Shown here: positions 42,168-50,932 of the stretch, piece after piece | How positions within the stretch are numbered: position 1 is the stretch's first letter | How the letters are laid out: each line of letters begins with the position of its first letter | Assembly: GCF_020567425.1 (NCBI RefSeq) | Contig: NZ_JAJCVJ010000001.1 | Location: 1,178,001-1,242,000, forward strand | Length of the DNA stretch: 64,000 nt | Direction: 5' to 3' | Source: Salinirubrum litoreum | GTDB lineage: Archaea > Halobacteriota > Halobacteria > Halobacteriales > Haloferacaceae | Notes under the pieces: generated by a model | Told to the model about the DNA's origin: nothing | Databases searched by the model: none | What the model saw: the letters and a program-made list of their open reading frames with translations, nothing else | Position numbers and translations under genes: made by a program

Positions 42168-43601
42168 TCAGAGGAACGGCGGTTCGACGGGCGGTTCCGA
42201 GACGATCCAGAGACTGATCATCGTGTACAGCACCATGACCAGCGTGATCCCGTACTGGCTCCGGACGGCGTCCATCCGGCGCGGGAACAGTTCGTAGGCG
42301 GTCGCGTGGGCGACCCAGATCGCCAGCAGGTGGCCCAGGAGGACGAAGGCGAGTTCCAGTCCGCCGAACCACCCCGGCAGTGCCGCCAAGATCGGCGGGT
42401 TCTGAAGCGGGTCGACCGGTGAGGCGAGCACCGAGAGGAGGTTCGGCAGGAGTGTCAGGACGTACCCGAGATTGTGCGCGAGGTGGTAGCCCGCCGCGAT
42501 CGGCAGGAGTGACGGTGCGAATCGGCGGGCGAGATACGCGGTCGTGAGGTACGTCCCGCCCCGTTCGCGGGCCGATCGGTTGGCCAGCCAGAAGACGCCG
42601 AGGAAGGCGGCGAAGCCGAGGAGGAACACGCCGAGGTAGACGGCGAGCGGCGGGACCCCGACCCCGACGACCGCCCGGGCGAAGTCGGCCCACGGGCCGG
42701 TACCGACGAAGCCGTCGTAGGTGGTCACGAACAGCAGGCAGACCACGAACGCCACCTCGTCCACCCCGGTCACGAGGCGTTCCTCGGTGAGCGACATCGC
42801 GGGCAGGCGGAGTTCGAGGTTCCCGGACTCGTCGCGGCCGAGTGGCGCGACCCGGCCGTAGTACCGGAACACCCGCGAGACCGGATCGACGCGGGCGAAG
42901 TAGGTGTCGGGGCCGACGACCAGCGCGCCGACGAGCGTCACCGCGCAGTAGCCCGCGACGGTGGTAGCCAGCAAGGTGGGTTCGTCCGCGAGAGGGCTGA
43001 TCACCTCGATCCAGATGAGCGCCAGCAGGCCGGCCACGCTGGGCCACGCGCCGAGTCGGTCGGGGTAGTCGTAGTCCAGCGACGGGAGCAGTTCGGCGAC
43101 GGTCCGCACGGGGTTGATCGCGGGCCAGGAGTTCCCCAGCAAGTAGGTCGACCCGACGTAGCCGCCCCACCACGCGACCCAGACGAGCAGGATGGCGAGG
43201 TTCCGCCGGGGGGTGTCCGGGCCGAGGAAACCGAAGTAGAGGATCGCTGTGAGGGCAGAGAGACCGAAGAGTTGGCCCGCGAGTCGGAGCGCGCGACCGA
43301 GGATGTCGGGGGGTGTGATGTCCTCGCCCCAGTCGTGGATCGACCGGATGAACGCCCGGTCGGTGACGAAGGAGGCGAGCAGGAAGGAGGCACCGACGGT
43401 CCCGCCGCCGGTAGCGAGAAAGAGCCACGTCGGAATCGCGAGGTCGCGCGCGGTGGCGGCTCTGAGTGCGCCGCTGTGCGCGATGGCGGGGGTGGCGAGG
43501 AGCGTGACGCCGAGGAGTGCGAGCAGGAGGGAGACGAGTCTGGCGAGTCGTGTGGTGTCGGCTCGACTCGGTGTGGTCTCGCGGAGTCGGCGTCGCATCA
43601 C
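42168..43601 (-). CDS. Large multi-TM membrane protein, unknown function
   Basis: A 477-aa protein with roughly 11-12 membrane helices, including a cleavable-looking first helix LLLALLGVTLLATPAIAHSG. Motifs with polar residues inside helices: GGYVGSTYLLGNSWPAINP and AGYHLAHNLGYVLTLLPN, with His residues that could bind haem or metal. Paired with the zinc-finger TM protein at 41856. No family I recognise. Confidence 0.72.
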   Translation of the reverse strand: MMRRRLRETTPSRADTTRLARLVSLLLALLGVTLLATPAIAHSGALRAATARDLAIPTWLFLATGGGTVGASFLLASFVTDRAFIRSIHDWGEDITPPDILGRALRLAGQLFGLSALTAILYFGFLGPDTPRRNLAILLVWVAWWGGYVGSTYLLGNSWPAINPVRTVAELLPSLDYDYPDRLGAWPSVAGLLALIWIEVISPLADEPTLLATTVAGYCAVTLVGALVVGPDTYFARVDPVSRVFRYYGRVAPLGRDESGNLELRLPAMSLTEERLVTGVDEVAFVVCLLFVTTYDGFVGTGPWADFARAVVGVGVPPLAVYLGVFLLGFAAFLGVFWLANRSARERGGTYLTTAYLARRFAPSLLPIAAGYHLAHNLGYVLTLLPNLLSVLASPVDPLQNPPILAALPGWFGGLELAFVLLGHLLAIWVAHATAYELFPRRMDAVRSQYGITLVMVLYTMISLWIVSEPPVEPPFL

Positions 43602-43700
43602 CCGGAGTTAGGCGAGGGTGTGGGTGTAGGTTTCGGAATCGGAGTACACTAAGAAGTTCGCTCTGACAGGACACAGAATGTATGAACGCTAGGTAAGTTA

Positions 43701-43707
43701 TTTATAT
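43701..43707 (+). promoter_or_regulatory. TATA box of the 297-aa orphan gene
   Basis: TTTATAT about 31 bp before the ATG at 43738, with further AT-rich sequence upstream; would give a leader of only a few bases. Confidence 0.55.
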
Positions 43708-43737
43708 CAACATCTACTACTTTTCGTAGGTCCCACT

Positions 43738-44631
43738 ATGAGTGAAGTAGAATTCTACATAGCTCGCATTGAGTTCGATCAGCAATTAACTCTATTCGCA
43801 GGCTACAACTCAGAAAATACAGAACAGGATTTATTCTACGAAGAGATGATGGCGTTTACTGACAGGAATACTAGAGTCTATCCGCCAGAAGACGACGATG
43901 AAGAAGAAGAGCCAGAAAATGAGTGGTTCTTCGGAGACGTTCGAGGGAACAATATCATCAACAAATCGAATAGCTCGAATAGATGTATTGTTGGCAAGTT
44001 TGGGAAGTCTTACAGAAATGATCCAGAAATATACGACAGGGAAGAAGCAGACTTCGTAGAATCGGAGGAGTCAACCAAGGAGTCTGACTACTCAATGTTC
44101 ATTATCGACCCAGTTGAGGAAATAATCATCTTTAATCAGGTTTATAGAGTACGGAATAAGAACTTCAAAGACAATTTTGAGAGGGCTTACGAGGCTTTCA
44201 GGAGCGAGGATGACGGATCAATCACGTTAAAATTCATAGATAATAATAAAAGTCTAACTGAAATACTGAGCGAGTACACTGTTACGGAATCTGAGCTAAC
44301 GGTACACCCATATGCAGATGACGCCGAAGATCGAGTTGAAATTGAAAATCTCATGAACGAACTCGGTGCTAGAGAGTTTACTATTACTCCCAAAAGCGAT
44401 TTGGGATTGAATACGGATTCGGAGTTTCTGAGGGATAGTGCGGAGTTGGTGGAAGAGACTGGAAGTGATTACGAGATTGTCTACAAAACGGAGTCTGATT
44501 TGAAGGCTGTTAAAAAGTCTGGGAAAGACAATGCGATTCTCCGTGATGATAGACCGAATAGCGTTGGTTGGTATGTGAGCCATGGCTCAGAATTGATAGA
44601 ATATGCCCTTTCAATAGACGATGAGATTTAA
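43738..44631 (+). CDS. Orphan acidic protein in AT-rich island
   Basis: A 297-aa soluble protein. N-terminal mixed fold (EFYIARIEF, TLFAGYN), a hyperacidic linker PPEDDDEEEEPENE (about residues 50-62), a GKFGKS turn near 84, a beta/alpha middle with DYSMFIIDPVEEIIIFNQVY, and a C-terminal helical half ending VSHGSELIEYALS. The layout loosely recalls DUF4747-type uncharacterised proteins, but this is a guess. Codon use is AT-biased, unlike its surroundings. Convergent with the Panacea gene. It may be an effector of a conflict module. Confidence 0.72.
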   Translation: MSEVEFYIARIEFDQQLTLFAGYNSENTEQDLFYEEMMAFTDRNTRVYPPEDDDEEEEPENEWFFGDVRGNNIINKSNSSNRCIVGKFGKSYRNDPEIYDREEADFVESEESTKESDYSMFIIDPVEEIIIFNQVYRVRNKNFKDNFERAYEAFRSEDDGSITLKFIDNNKSLTEILSEYTVTESELTVHPYADDAEDRVEIENLMNELGAREFTITPKSDLGLNTDSEFLRDSAELVEETGSDYEIVYKTESDLKAVKKSGKDNAILRDDRPNSVGWYVSHGSELIEYALSIDDEI

Positions 44632-44760
44632 TTTTTGACGAATCGTACAATTAAATCGTCTTGATATTAGGGTTGATCCTGCCTAAGTCGTCATCATTCT
44701 GCGTTTGGAATAGGAGAATATTCTCTACCGCACGAGAAAGTTTTGAGATGTATATATCTA

Positions 44761-45276
44761 TTACTGCTCTAATTTCGAGAGGTCCTTGCTCAGGCGCTCT
44801 TTATTCTCACCGTACTTGCTGAAATCCATCTTCTCTCCGAATGGGAAATATTCATACAACAACGTTGACTTACTCCACTCAGCCAACTCTTCATTGGAGA
44901 ATCGTCCGTTCCGAACCATTTGGTTGGCTTCCTCAATTAATTTGAGAATATCGTCGTCTAAATTGGGGTCGCTATCTGGTGACGTGTACGCTGTCACCAC
45001 TTTGCCGTGGTGAGTGTCTGCCTTCGTACTGAATTCGTGTTTGAGTTCGTCCAATCGCTCACTCAACTCATCAGAATATGCTCCATACATGTATGGCTTG
45101 AAATCGGCAGTCGTGAGACGAATCCAGTCACGGTCTCTGAGTGAGAGCAGTTCGGCCAAGTAGACAAGTTTCTGGAGTCGGTATTCGTGGAGGTACTCGT
45201 TCGTATTGATGAATCCCCGGATGACCTCGTCAAGAGACACGGTTCCGTCCTCCGAGGCGTATTCTGGTGAACTCAT
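44761..45276 (-). CDS. Panacea-domain (DUF4065-like) antitoxin-type protein
   Basis: A 171-aa protein. The core LQKLVYLAELLSLRDRDW followed by FKPYMYGAYSDELSERLDE is the Panacea/SocA-like signature: a leucine-lysine-Tyr helix and a proline-x-tyrosine-G-x-Y/F segment. The family neutralises toxins encoded beside it. It is the second gene of a pair: 57 bp after the 340-aa membrane protein, same strand. The membrane protein or the convergent 297-aa protein could be the toxin. AT-rich like its neighbours. Confidence 0.78.
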   Translation of the reverse strand: MSSPEYASEDGTVSLDEVIRGFINTNEYLHEYRLQKLVYLAELLSLRDRDWIRLTTADFKPYMYGAYSDELSERLDELKHEFSTKADTHHGKVVTAYTSPDSDPNLDDDILKLIEEANQMVRNGRFSNEELAEWSKSTLLYEYFPFGEKMDFSKYGENKERLSKDLSKLEQ

Positions 45277-45333
45277 GAGCAGGAGTGGCCCTCCAATCCT
45301 ATAAACATCTTATTCCCAATGTATTAACTATTT

Positions 45334-46356
45334 TCACGATTCGTTGGCTTCCGACGACTCCACTTGATTCTCGTCCTGTTTAACATCGTCTTTTCTGTCT
45401 ACCGCAGTGGAGTACGCCGAGATCAGATACTCAACGTAGTGGCGCTTGTACGTGCCAGATGCATCAAAGAACACTAACGCACTGAATGCGGCTCCCAGTG
45501 GGACGAATCTATAGAACCGTGGCGGCATGAGAGAGAAGACGACTGGCTGGTGCTGAAAGAGGTCAGGAATCTGCGTCACATCAACGAGGAAGATGGTGTA
45601 GAGGGCGGCGAAAATGAACGAGACGACCCACATACTTCGACAGAACGAATACAGTGCTTGGAAGTGTCGAAACTGCGCTATTCCACTGTTTTCCAGCCGA
45701 CTCGTGACGAGCGGGTACGCAGACATGATCTCTTCGGGATTCTTCCGAAGGTCGGTTCCGTAGACCGATTCGAATGCCGTGGCGAAGGATTCGAATCCGA
45801 CACCTTTTGACTCTGTTTCCCACCGATCCTCGTTTTCTGGACTGAAGTTCCACTCTAGGTACTTGAAGAACAGATATCTGTGGCCGATGAGCGAGTCGTA
45901 CATCCCCCAGTATCGACAGCGTATCCACTCGACGAGTCCGTTCTGCCAATTGGTTCGGAGCCTCTCCGAGAAGCTACCTTTCCCGTCAGGTCCTTCGGGA
46001 TTGTAATCGGACCTCAACGTCGAGATGTTGAGTAATTCGGGCTGGTCGCTGTACAACCGGATCAGATTGAACGTCCTCCGTATTCGCTTAGCGACCCACA
46101 GAAACGATTTTTCAATGTTATCGGCAAGAGTGTGAATCCCCTGTCCGATTGTCAGCCCAGCGATCAGCAACAGGAGAAACAGCGCAGCGATGTTGACCAG
46201 TGTGATGTCCGAGCCACCGACGAACGGAACCCGATCACGAGGGAGAAGCGAAACGAGGCCGAGCGTGAATATCGCACCCGGTAACGACTTCCCGAACAGG
46301 TCGTAAGACCCGATGGATTGGATAACCTGACTCTGCGCTCGGGCCGACCCGGACAT
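45334..46356 (-). CDS. Four-TM membrane protein, possible toxin partner
   Basis: A 340-aa protein. Helices at about residues 26-40, 52-76, 239-259 and 278-298; a long cytoplasmic or extracellular helical region (about 80-235) lies between TM2 and TM3 and contains KSFLWVAKRIRRTFNLIRLY. The tail is acidic (KDDVKQDENQVESSEANES). It immediately precedes the Panacea gene. No known domain. The membrane location suits a pore-type or sensor toxin of a two-gene module, but this is inference. Confidence 0.7.
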   Translation of the reverse strand: MSGSARAQSQVIQSIGSYDLFGKSLPGAIFTLGLVSLLPRDRVPFVGGSDITLVNIAALFLLLLIAGLTIGQGIHTLADNIEKSFLWVAKRIRRTFNLIRLYSDQPELLNISTLRSDYNPEGPDGKGSFSERLRTNWQNGLVEWIRCRYWGMYDSLIGHRYLFFKYLEWNFSPENEDRWETESKGVGFESFATAFESVYGTDLRKNPEEIMSAYPLVTSRLENSGIAQFRHFQALYSFCRSMWVVSFIFAALYTIFLVDVTQIPDLFQHQPVVFSLMPPRFYRFVPLGAAFSALVFFDASGTYKRHYVEYLISAYSTAVDRKDDVKQDENQVESSEANES

Positions 46357-46472
46357 AGCTGTTGTGAACTTAGGCTAGAAACTACCCGGTAATAAATCGT
46401 GTCGTCTCTGTTGTAGTGTCCCGATAAGATCAAGTCTGTTTGAGAAGAGTAAACAGTAGCTTCGTCAGTCAC

Positions 46473-47030
46473 TTACCCGATTTCCTCTCGCTCCTCTCCC
46501 TGCCGAACCACTCGCGTCTCACCACTCACCAGATCGACCACCATCGCCTGCCCGCCGTAGCCGTGGGTCTGGTCGTGCCCGCGAACCACGACCCGAGTCA
46601 CGCCCTCGGGCACCGAAATCGTCTCGGAGCGCGTGAACTCCCGCGTCCCGTGGGCGTGGAGCAACTCCCGGCGGCCGAGTCGCTCGCCGCCGGTGGTCTC
46701 CACCTGCCACCAGTTCGCGTAGCCGTCTTCCCCGTCGTCGTCGTGGACGAGGGTCACGTCGAATCGGTACTGCCCGTCATCCTGCGCTTCGACCGCGACA
46801 CCGACGACGTTCGCCTCCCGGAGGTCCAGCGCGGCCGAGGTCTGGCTGTCGGTGGCTGTCCCGGCGGTCGTCGTCGTAGCCGTCGTCTCGGCGGTCGCCG
46901 ACCTCTCGGTGGGCCGCGTCGTCTGTGGATCGCGGGGCGTCCGGCGCTCCTCGGTGCTACAGCCCGCGAGCGCGACGAGACTACCGACGACCGCGGTCAG
47001 GACGGTGCGGCGGGGAGGGCTGTCGATCAC
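46473..47030 (-). CDS. Tat lipoprotein, unknown function
   Basis: A 185-aa precursor. GTG start at 47030 gives the short Tat signal SPPRRTVLTAVVGSLVALAGCS: twin Arg followed by a lipobox LAGC, a common haloarchaeal form. After a Thr-rich linker (about residues 25-60) comes a beta-sandwich-like domain (DLREANVVGVAVEAQDDG, FDVTLVHDDDGEDGYANWW). Extracytoplasmic. The frame runs upstream without stop but turns Arg-rich. Confidence 0.75.
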   Translation of the reverse strand: MIDSPPRRTVLTAVVGSLVALAGCSTEERRTPRDPQTTRPTERSATAETTATTTTAGTATDSQTSAALDLREANVVGVAVEAQDDGQYRFDVTLVHDDDGEDGYANWWQVETTGGERLGRRELLHAHGTREFTRSETISVPEGVTRVVVRGHDQTHGYGGQAMVVDLVSGETRVVRQGEEREEIG

Positions 47031-47089
47031 GGGCGACGGTTCGACCGCGACACGCAAAAGTCCAGTCCGCGACTCGGGAGTGCGACCCC

Positions 47090-47680
47090 TCACTCGTCGG
47101 TACTGTCGGGAGTCGCATCCCCGGGAGCGTCGTCGGGGGGCCCGCTCTCGGCTTCCACGACACGTTTCCCGACTGCCTTGGGGATCACCTCGCGGTCGGC
47201 GTCCTCCCACTCCCGATCCAGTTCCCGGCCCTCGAACAGTCGATCCAGAAACACCGCCAGCGCCGCCACCTCCGAGTGGGGCTGGTTCGTCACGCCGACG
47301 TTCCAGTCGGCGTGTTCGTACACCTCGAAGGGCACCTTCTCGGAGCCGACGACGATCAGGAGTGGCTCCTCGGCGTGGGCAGTCCGAATCTCGCCCTCAA
47401 CGTCCTCGACGCGTTCGCCGTACATCGTCAGGTGGACGACCGACCCCTCCCAGTCGCGGATCAGCGGTCGGTAGGCCTCGATCACCTCCGCCGAAAACGG
47501 CCCGCCGAAACGGTCGGTGATGTCCCGGACGGTCCGGGCCGACTGGTTCGCGTCGCCGACGAACAACACCCGGTCGGCCCCGAGTGCCCGCGCCGTCAGC
47601 CCGATGTGTGTCGTCATCCGGTCGTCGCGTCCCGGTCGGTGGCCCAACCTGAGGACGACGACCTCGCGTTCCCCGTGCAT
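47090..47680 (-). CDS. trm56: tRNA (cytidine(56)-2'-O)-methyltransferase
   Basis: A 196-aa SPOUT methyltransferase that methylates C56 in the archaeal tRNA T loop. It begins GEREVVVLRLGHRPGRDDRM, has IRDWEGSVVHLTMYG in the middle, and the knot region LLIVVGSEKVPFEVYEHADW followed by NVGVTNQPHSEVAALAVFLD, all diagnostic. The Met at 47680 is chosen over one six codons upstream. Single gene 59 bp upstream of the lipoprotein gene. Confidence 0.92.
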   Translation of the reverse strand: MHGEREVVVLRLGHRPGRDDRMTTHIGLTARALGADRVLFVGDANQSARTVRDITDRFGGPFSAEVIEAYRPLIRDWEGSVVHLTMYGERVEDVEGEIRTAHAEEPLLIVVGSEKVPFEVYEHADWNVGVTNQPHSEVAALAVFLDRLFEGRELDREWEDADREVIPKAVGKRVVEAESGPPDDAPGDATPDSTDE

Positions 47681-47731
47681 ACCGGAGGGTGCCAGCACTG
47701 CCCGTTAGCGGTTTCGGATCGGGACAGTCGG

Positions 47732-48202
47732 TCAGAGTGTGGTCTCGTCGCCGACCAGACAGGTCTCGGGTGAGACCGTGAACAACTCGTCACAGTCGCC
47801 CCGAATGTCGATCCACAGGCTGTCGCCGTACTGGACGTGCGCCGAGACACACGAGGCAGAATCGTCCCACCGCTCTCCGATCTCTGAGGCCGACCTCGAC
47901 GCCCACTCGCCGCCATCGACACGAGCGAACACTTCGTAGTCGCCCGGTGTCGTCCCCCAGTCACAGTCCGGAGCCGTGCCGAAGATACGGTCGTCACTCG
48001 CGCCACGGACCTCATGTGTCGATTCGTGGACCGTCTCGTCGTCCCGAGCCACGCGGAGGTCGAACCGATGGCTTTCGTCGGCGAAGTTCGACAGCCCGAC
48101 TCGGGCGAGTCTGCGCTCCCGACCGAGAACGGAGTCCAGACAGCCGGCGGTCGAGACCGTCGCCGAGAGACCGGCAACTGCGAGAAATTCACGGCGGCGC
48201 AT
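47732..48202 (-). CDS. Tat lipoprotein, unknown function
   Basis: A 156-aa precursor. The signal MRRREFLAVAGLSATVSTAGC has twin Arg and a lipobox STAGC, then a mature domain of about 135 residues with three further Cys that could form disulphides (DCDWGTTPGDYEVF, SCVSAHV, ETCLVGDET). The mature domain is immunoglobulin-like in pattern (SHRFDLRVARDDETVHEST). Exported and lipid-anchored. A longer open frame exists upstream but the RRRE start is clear. Confidence 0.8.
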   Translation of the reverse strand: MRRREFLAVAGLSATVSTAGCLDSVLGRERRLARVGLSNFADESHRFDLRVARDDETVHESTHEVRGASDDRIFGTAPDCDWGTTPGDYEVFARVDGGEWASRSASEIGERWDDSASCVSAHVQYGDSLWIDIRGDCDELFTVSPETCLVGDETTL

Positions 48203-48272
48203 ACCCGACCGAGTTGCCGAGTCTGTAAGTGCCTTCTGTCCGTGCCTGCGAACGACTCGGAGCCAGCCGCAC

Positions 48273-48974
48273 TCACCCGCAGTACGTCGACTCCAGGTGA
48301 TCGAGCACCGTATCGACCGTCTCCGGCCGGTAGCTCCAGAAGCCGAAGAAGCCCTCGTCGCGTTCCTCGGCGACCAGCGCACACTTCCGGTGGTCGTCGC
48401 CCCCGTCGAAAGCGACGAACCACGTGTCCTCTATCTCCGGGCCGACGTCGGTGTGGACCGTCGCGCCCGTCAACTCGGGGGACCAGTCCGGCCGCCCGTA
48501 CAGGTGCAGGTCGAGGTCGTCCAGTTCCGCGAGCAGTTCGTAGGTCGTCGACTGCGCCCGGAGCGCCGAGAGCGACTGGAAGCCGACGTGGAGTCGGCCC
48601 TCGCCGACGCGCCACGCGCGGTCTTCGAACTCGTGTGAGGTGGCGAGCAGGTGGTCGCGGTCGAGCGACTGCGCCGTCGTGTCCGAGAGGAGTGTGAGCA
48701 GATCGCGGTAGCGTTCGTCCGCGAAGGTGGCGTGGCCCGGCGTGGTGTCGACTTCCGGCCCGTCGAGGGCCGTGAGTTCGGCCCAGCCGAGACAGCGGGT
48801 CCCCTCGGAGACCGTCACCGTCGGCACTGCATCGTCGGGCGCGACGAGTCGGTGGACGACCTCCACGTCCCGCGACTCGAACCGCTTCGTCAGGCCGGAC
48901 GACAGCGTCGGCGCGTACACCGTGACGCGCTTCTCACGGTCGTCTACCTCGGCCACCAGTTCGTGCAGACTCAT
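48273..48974 (-). CDS. DICT-domain sensory protein
   Basis: A 233-aa soluble protein. The sequence VTVYAPTLSSGLTKRFESR near the start, TTYELLAELDDLDLHLYGRP in the middle and VAFDGGDDHRKCALVAEERD toward the end match the haloarchaeal DICT (light/redox sensor) family that often stands alone. No kinase or cyclase domain is attached. Function as a sensor is inferred from the domain name. It is divergent from the epimerase gene. Confidence 0.7.
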   Translation of the reverse strand: MSLHELVAEVDDREKRVTVYAPTLSSGLTKRFESRDVEVVHRLVAPDDAVPTVTVSEGTRCLGWAELTALDGPEVDTTPGHATFADERYRDLLTLLSDTTAQSLDRDHLLATSHEFEDRAWRVGEGRLHVGFQSLSALRAQSTTYELLAELDDLDLHLYGRPDWSPELTGATVHTDVGPEIEDTWFVAFDGGDDHRKCALVAEERDEGFFGFWSYRPETVDTVLDHLESTYCG

Positions 48975-49105
48975 TCGGGGTGTGGGCGTTCGTTAGACGA
49001 GGGGGTTCATGACCCTTTTCCCGATTCTCCGAACCAGTCGACGGTCTCGGGGCCGAGACGCCTGCGATCGGAACACACTTGCTGACGACGCGTGCAGTGG
49101 GTGGC

Positions 49106-50038
49106 ATGAAGCTCTCCGACAGACGGATTCTCGTCACTGGTGGGGCGGGTCTGATCGGGTCACATCTCGCGGGAGCACTGGCCGAGGACAACCACGTCGT
49201 CGCGGTCGACGACCTCTCCAAAGGGGAACGCGACCGCGTGCCCGAAGGCGTCGAGTTCGCGCGGGCCGACCTGCTCGACGCCGACGACGTCGCCGAGGTC
49301 GTCACCGAGGACCTCGACGTCGTCTTCCACCTCGCGGCGTACACGGACACGAACTTCGACGACGACCGCGTACTGTTCGAGGAGAACACCGAGATGACGT
49401 ACAACCTCCTCCAGCGCATGGAGGACGTGGGCGTGTCGAACCTCGCCTTCACCTCCTCGTCGACGGTCTACGGCGAGGCACCGATGCCGACCCCGGAGGA
49501 CTACGCACCCCTCGAACCGATCAGCATCTACGGCGCGAGCAAACTCGCCGACGAAGGCCTGCTCTCCACCTACGCACACTCGTACGATTTCCAGGTCTGG
49601 ACCTTCCGCTTCGCCAACATCGTCGGCCCGTACCAGCGCGGCAACGTCATCCCGGACTTCATCCAGAAGCTCCAGCAGGACCCCGACACGCTCACCATCC
49701 TCGGCGACGGGCGACAGGAGAAGTCGTACCTCCACGTCGAGGAGTGCGTCCGCGCCATCCAGCACGTCGTCGAACACGCCGACCGCGATCTGAACGTCTA
49801 CAACCTCGGGACGCGCACGACGACCTCGGTCACCCGAATCGCGGACATCGTCGCCGACGAGATGGGGCTCGATCCGAGCTACGAGTTCACCGGCGGCGAC
49901 CGTGGCTGGGTCGGCGACGTCCCGAAGATGCGCCTGTCGATCGAGAAGCTGTCGGCGCTCGGCTTCGAGCCACAGCAGTCCTCCGACGAGGCGGTGCGGG
50001 ACGCGGCCCGGGACCTGATCGGCGAGATCGTCGGCTGA
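49106..50038 (+). CDS. NAD-dependent sugar epimerase/dehydratase
   Basis: A 310-aa extended short-chain dehydrogenase. Rossmann motif VTGGAGLIGSHLAGAL at residues 9-24, YxxxK catalytic pair in ISIYGASKLADEG and the FRFANIVGPYQRGNVIPDF region of UDP-sugar epimerases. Probably acts on a nucleotide sugar for surface-glycan or cell-wall synthesis. The Met at 49106 is chosen because it directly precedes the Rossmann fold. No glycosyltransferase is adjacent. Confidence 0.9.
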   Translation: MKLSDRRILVTGGAGLIGSHLAGALAEDNHVVAVDDLSKGERDRVPEGVEFARADLLDADDVAEVVTEDLDVVFHLAAYTDTNFDDDRVLFEENTEMTYNLLQRMEDVGVSNLAFTSSSTVYGEAPMPTPEDYAPLEPISIYGASKLADEGLLSTYAHSYDFQVWTFRFANIVGPYQRGNVIPDFIQKLQQDPDTLTILGDGRQEKSYLHVEECVRAIQHVVEHADRDLNVYNLGTRTTTSVTRIADIVADEMGLDPSYEFTGGDRGWVGDVPKMRLSIEKLSALGFEPQQSSDEAVRDAARDLIGEIVG

Positions 50039-50079
50039 GCCGCGCCGAGGCGTCGGCCGAGTCGTGCCGCGAACGTCGG

Positions 50080-50421
50080 TTACAGCGAGAAGGCGGACTC
50101 GGCAGACGCACTCTGTGCGTTGTCCGCGAGTTCGCCCCGGCAGACGAACGATCCACTGTCTGAGTCGTCAGCAGTCCACTCGGCGTCGTACGCGACCGAC
50201 TCACCCGGCGCGAGTTCCTCGCTCCCGAGCATCTGTGCGAACATCTGGCCGTCCGACCAGCGCCAGCGCTCGGTGTCGTCCTCGGCGGCCCGGACCACGA
50301 AGTCGAATCGCTGGCTGTCCGAGAAGGTCAGGGAGACCGGGTCGTCGCCCTCGTTCGTGACGGTGAGCGTGAACCGCGCGGTGTCGTCGTCGGTCTCGAC
50401 ATCGAGTGTCGCAGCGAGCAT
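50080..50421 (-). CDS. BsuPI-domain protein (intracellular proteinase inhibitor-like)
   Basis: A 113-aa beta-sandwich: LDVETDDDTARFTLTVTNEG, then FDFVVRAAEDDTERWRWSDG and MFAQMLGSEELAPGESVAYD, which match the BsuPI pattern (FDF, W-x-W-S, LAPGE). In Bacillus the family inhibits an intracellular serine protease. It lies 510 bp from a halolysin-type protease gene on the same strand, an interesting but unproven link. The upstream frame is open but is noncoding-like. Confidence 0.78.
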   Translation of the reverse strand: MLAATLDVETDDDTARFTLTVTNEGDDPVSLTFSDSQRFDFVVRAAEDDTERWRWSDGQMFAQMLGSEELAPGESVAYDAEWTADDSDSGSFVCRGELADNAQSASAESAFSL

Positions 50422-50932
50422 ACTGTGCCGGTCGTCGGCCGAGAAAATAACTCCGGTGGATGGCCGCTCGTGTCGTGGCAGTTCGGCACTGGGGGTCGGG
50501 CCTCGGTGCCGGCGGAGAGCGGGTTCGGAGGCCGACGACGTGACCCGTGACTGGCCGAGTTCCGGCGGTCGCGACCGCACCAACACCGCACCTCGGCCAC
50601 CCCGCCCTCTCGCGTCTGGCGAGAGGCACGCTCTCGCTGACCTTCGTCACCGGCGCTTCCTGCCGGTTGCTGGCGAGACGTTCGGTCTCGCCCTGTTCGT
50701 TTCACTCACGAAGACGACGAAGTCGCACGCGCCGGACCTGTTCGGAATCGCACGCACCGGCCCTGTTCGGAATCGCACGCACCGGCCCTGTTCGGAACCG
50801 GCCTCGGAGCCAGCCCGTGAGAACGCTCTCGGGAACACAGGAACTGGGCTGGAGCAGTCGCGGGCGGGGAGGTCGGTCGAGGAGCGAAGTAGAGGAGCGA
50901 CGCGAGAGTCGTGACCTCGCCGAACAGTGGGC
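50422..50932. other. Gene-free stretch with hairpins and 25-bp repeats
   Basis: About 510 bp without a supported gene. It has perfect hairpins (50607-50613/50619-50625 and 50672-50679/50685-50692), a 25-bp tandem repeat (50726-50800) and Arg/Ser-rich overlapping frames on both strands. The hairpin style resembles the cluster at 2347-2636. Confidence 0.75.
50726..50800. repeat. 25-bp tandem repeat, three copies
   Basis: Copies at 50726-50750, 50751-50775 and 50776-50800, with one or two changes each. Located between the BsuPI and halolysin genes. Confidence 0.85.

Larger units (their letters stand above)
43620..46450. other. AT-rich accessory island
   Basis: A sharp change in composition: from about 43620 the sequence becomes visibly AT-rich with poly-A/T runs and AT-ended codons, and returns to GC-rich near 46450. 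It holds three genes (43738 plus, 45334 minus, 44761 minus). No integrase, tRNA or direct repeat marks the ends, so the mechanism of arrival is not visible. Confidence 0.8.

Noticed and set aside
41770-43674. Very long Arg/Pro-rich minus frame overlapping the multi-TM protein
   Set aside because: A shadow in another frame; the hydrophobic frame 42168-43601 has proper membrane helices.
43620-46450. Integrated provirus or plasmid
   Set aside because: No integrase, capsid, terminase or replication gene and no flanking direct repeat was seen; only composition differs.
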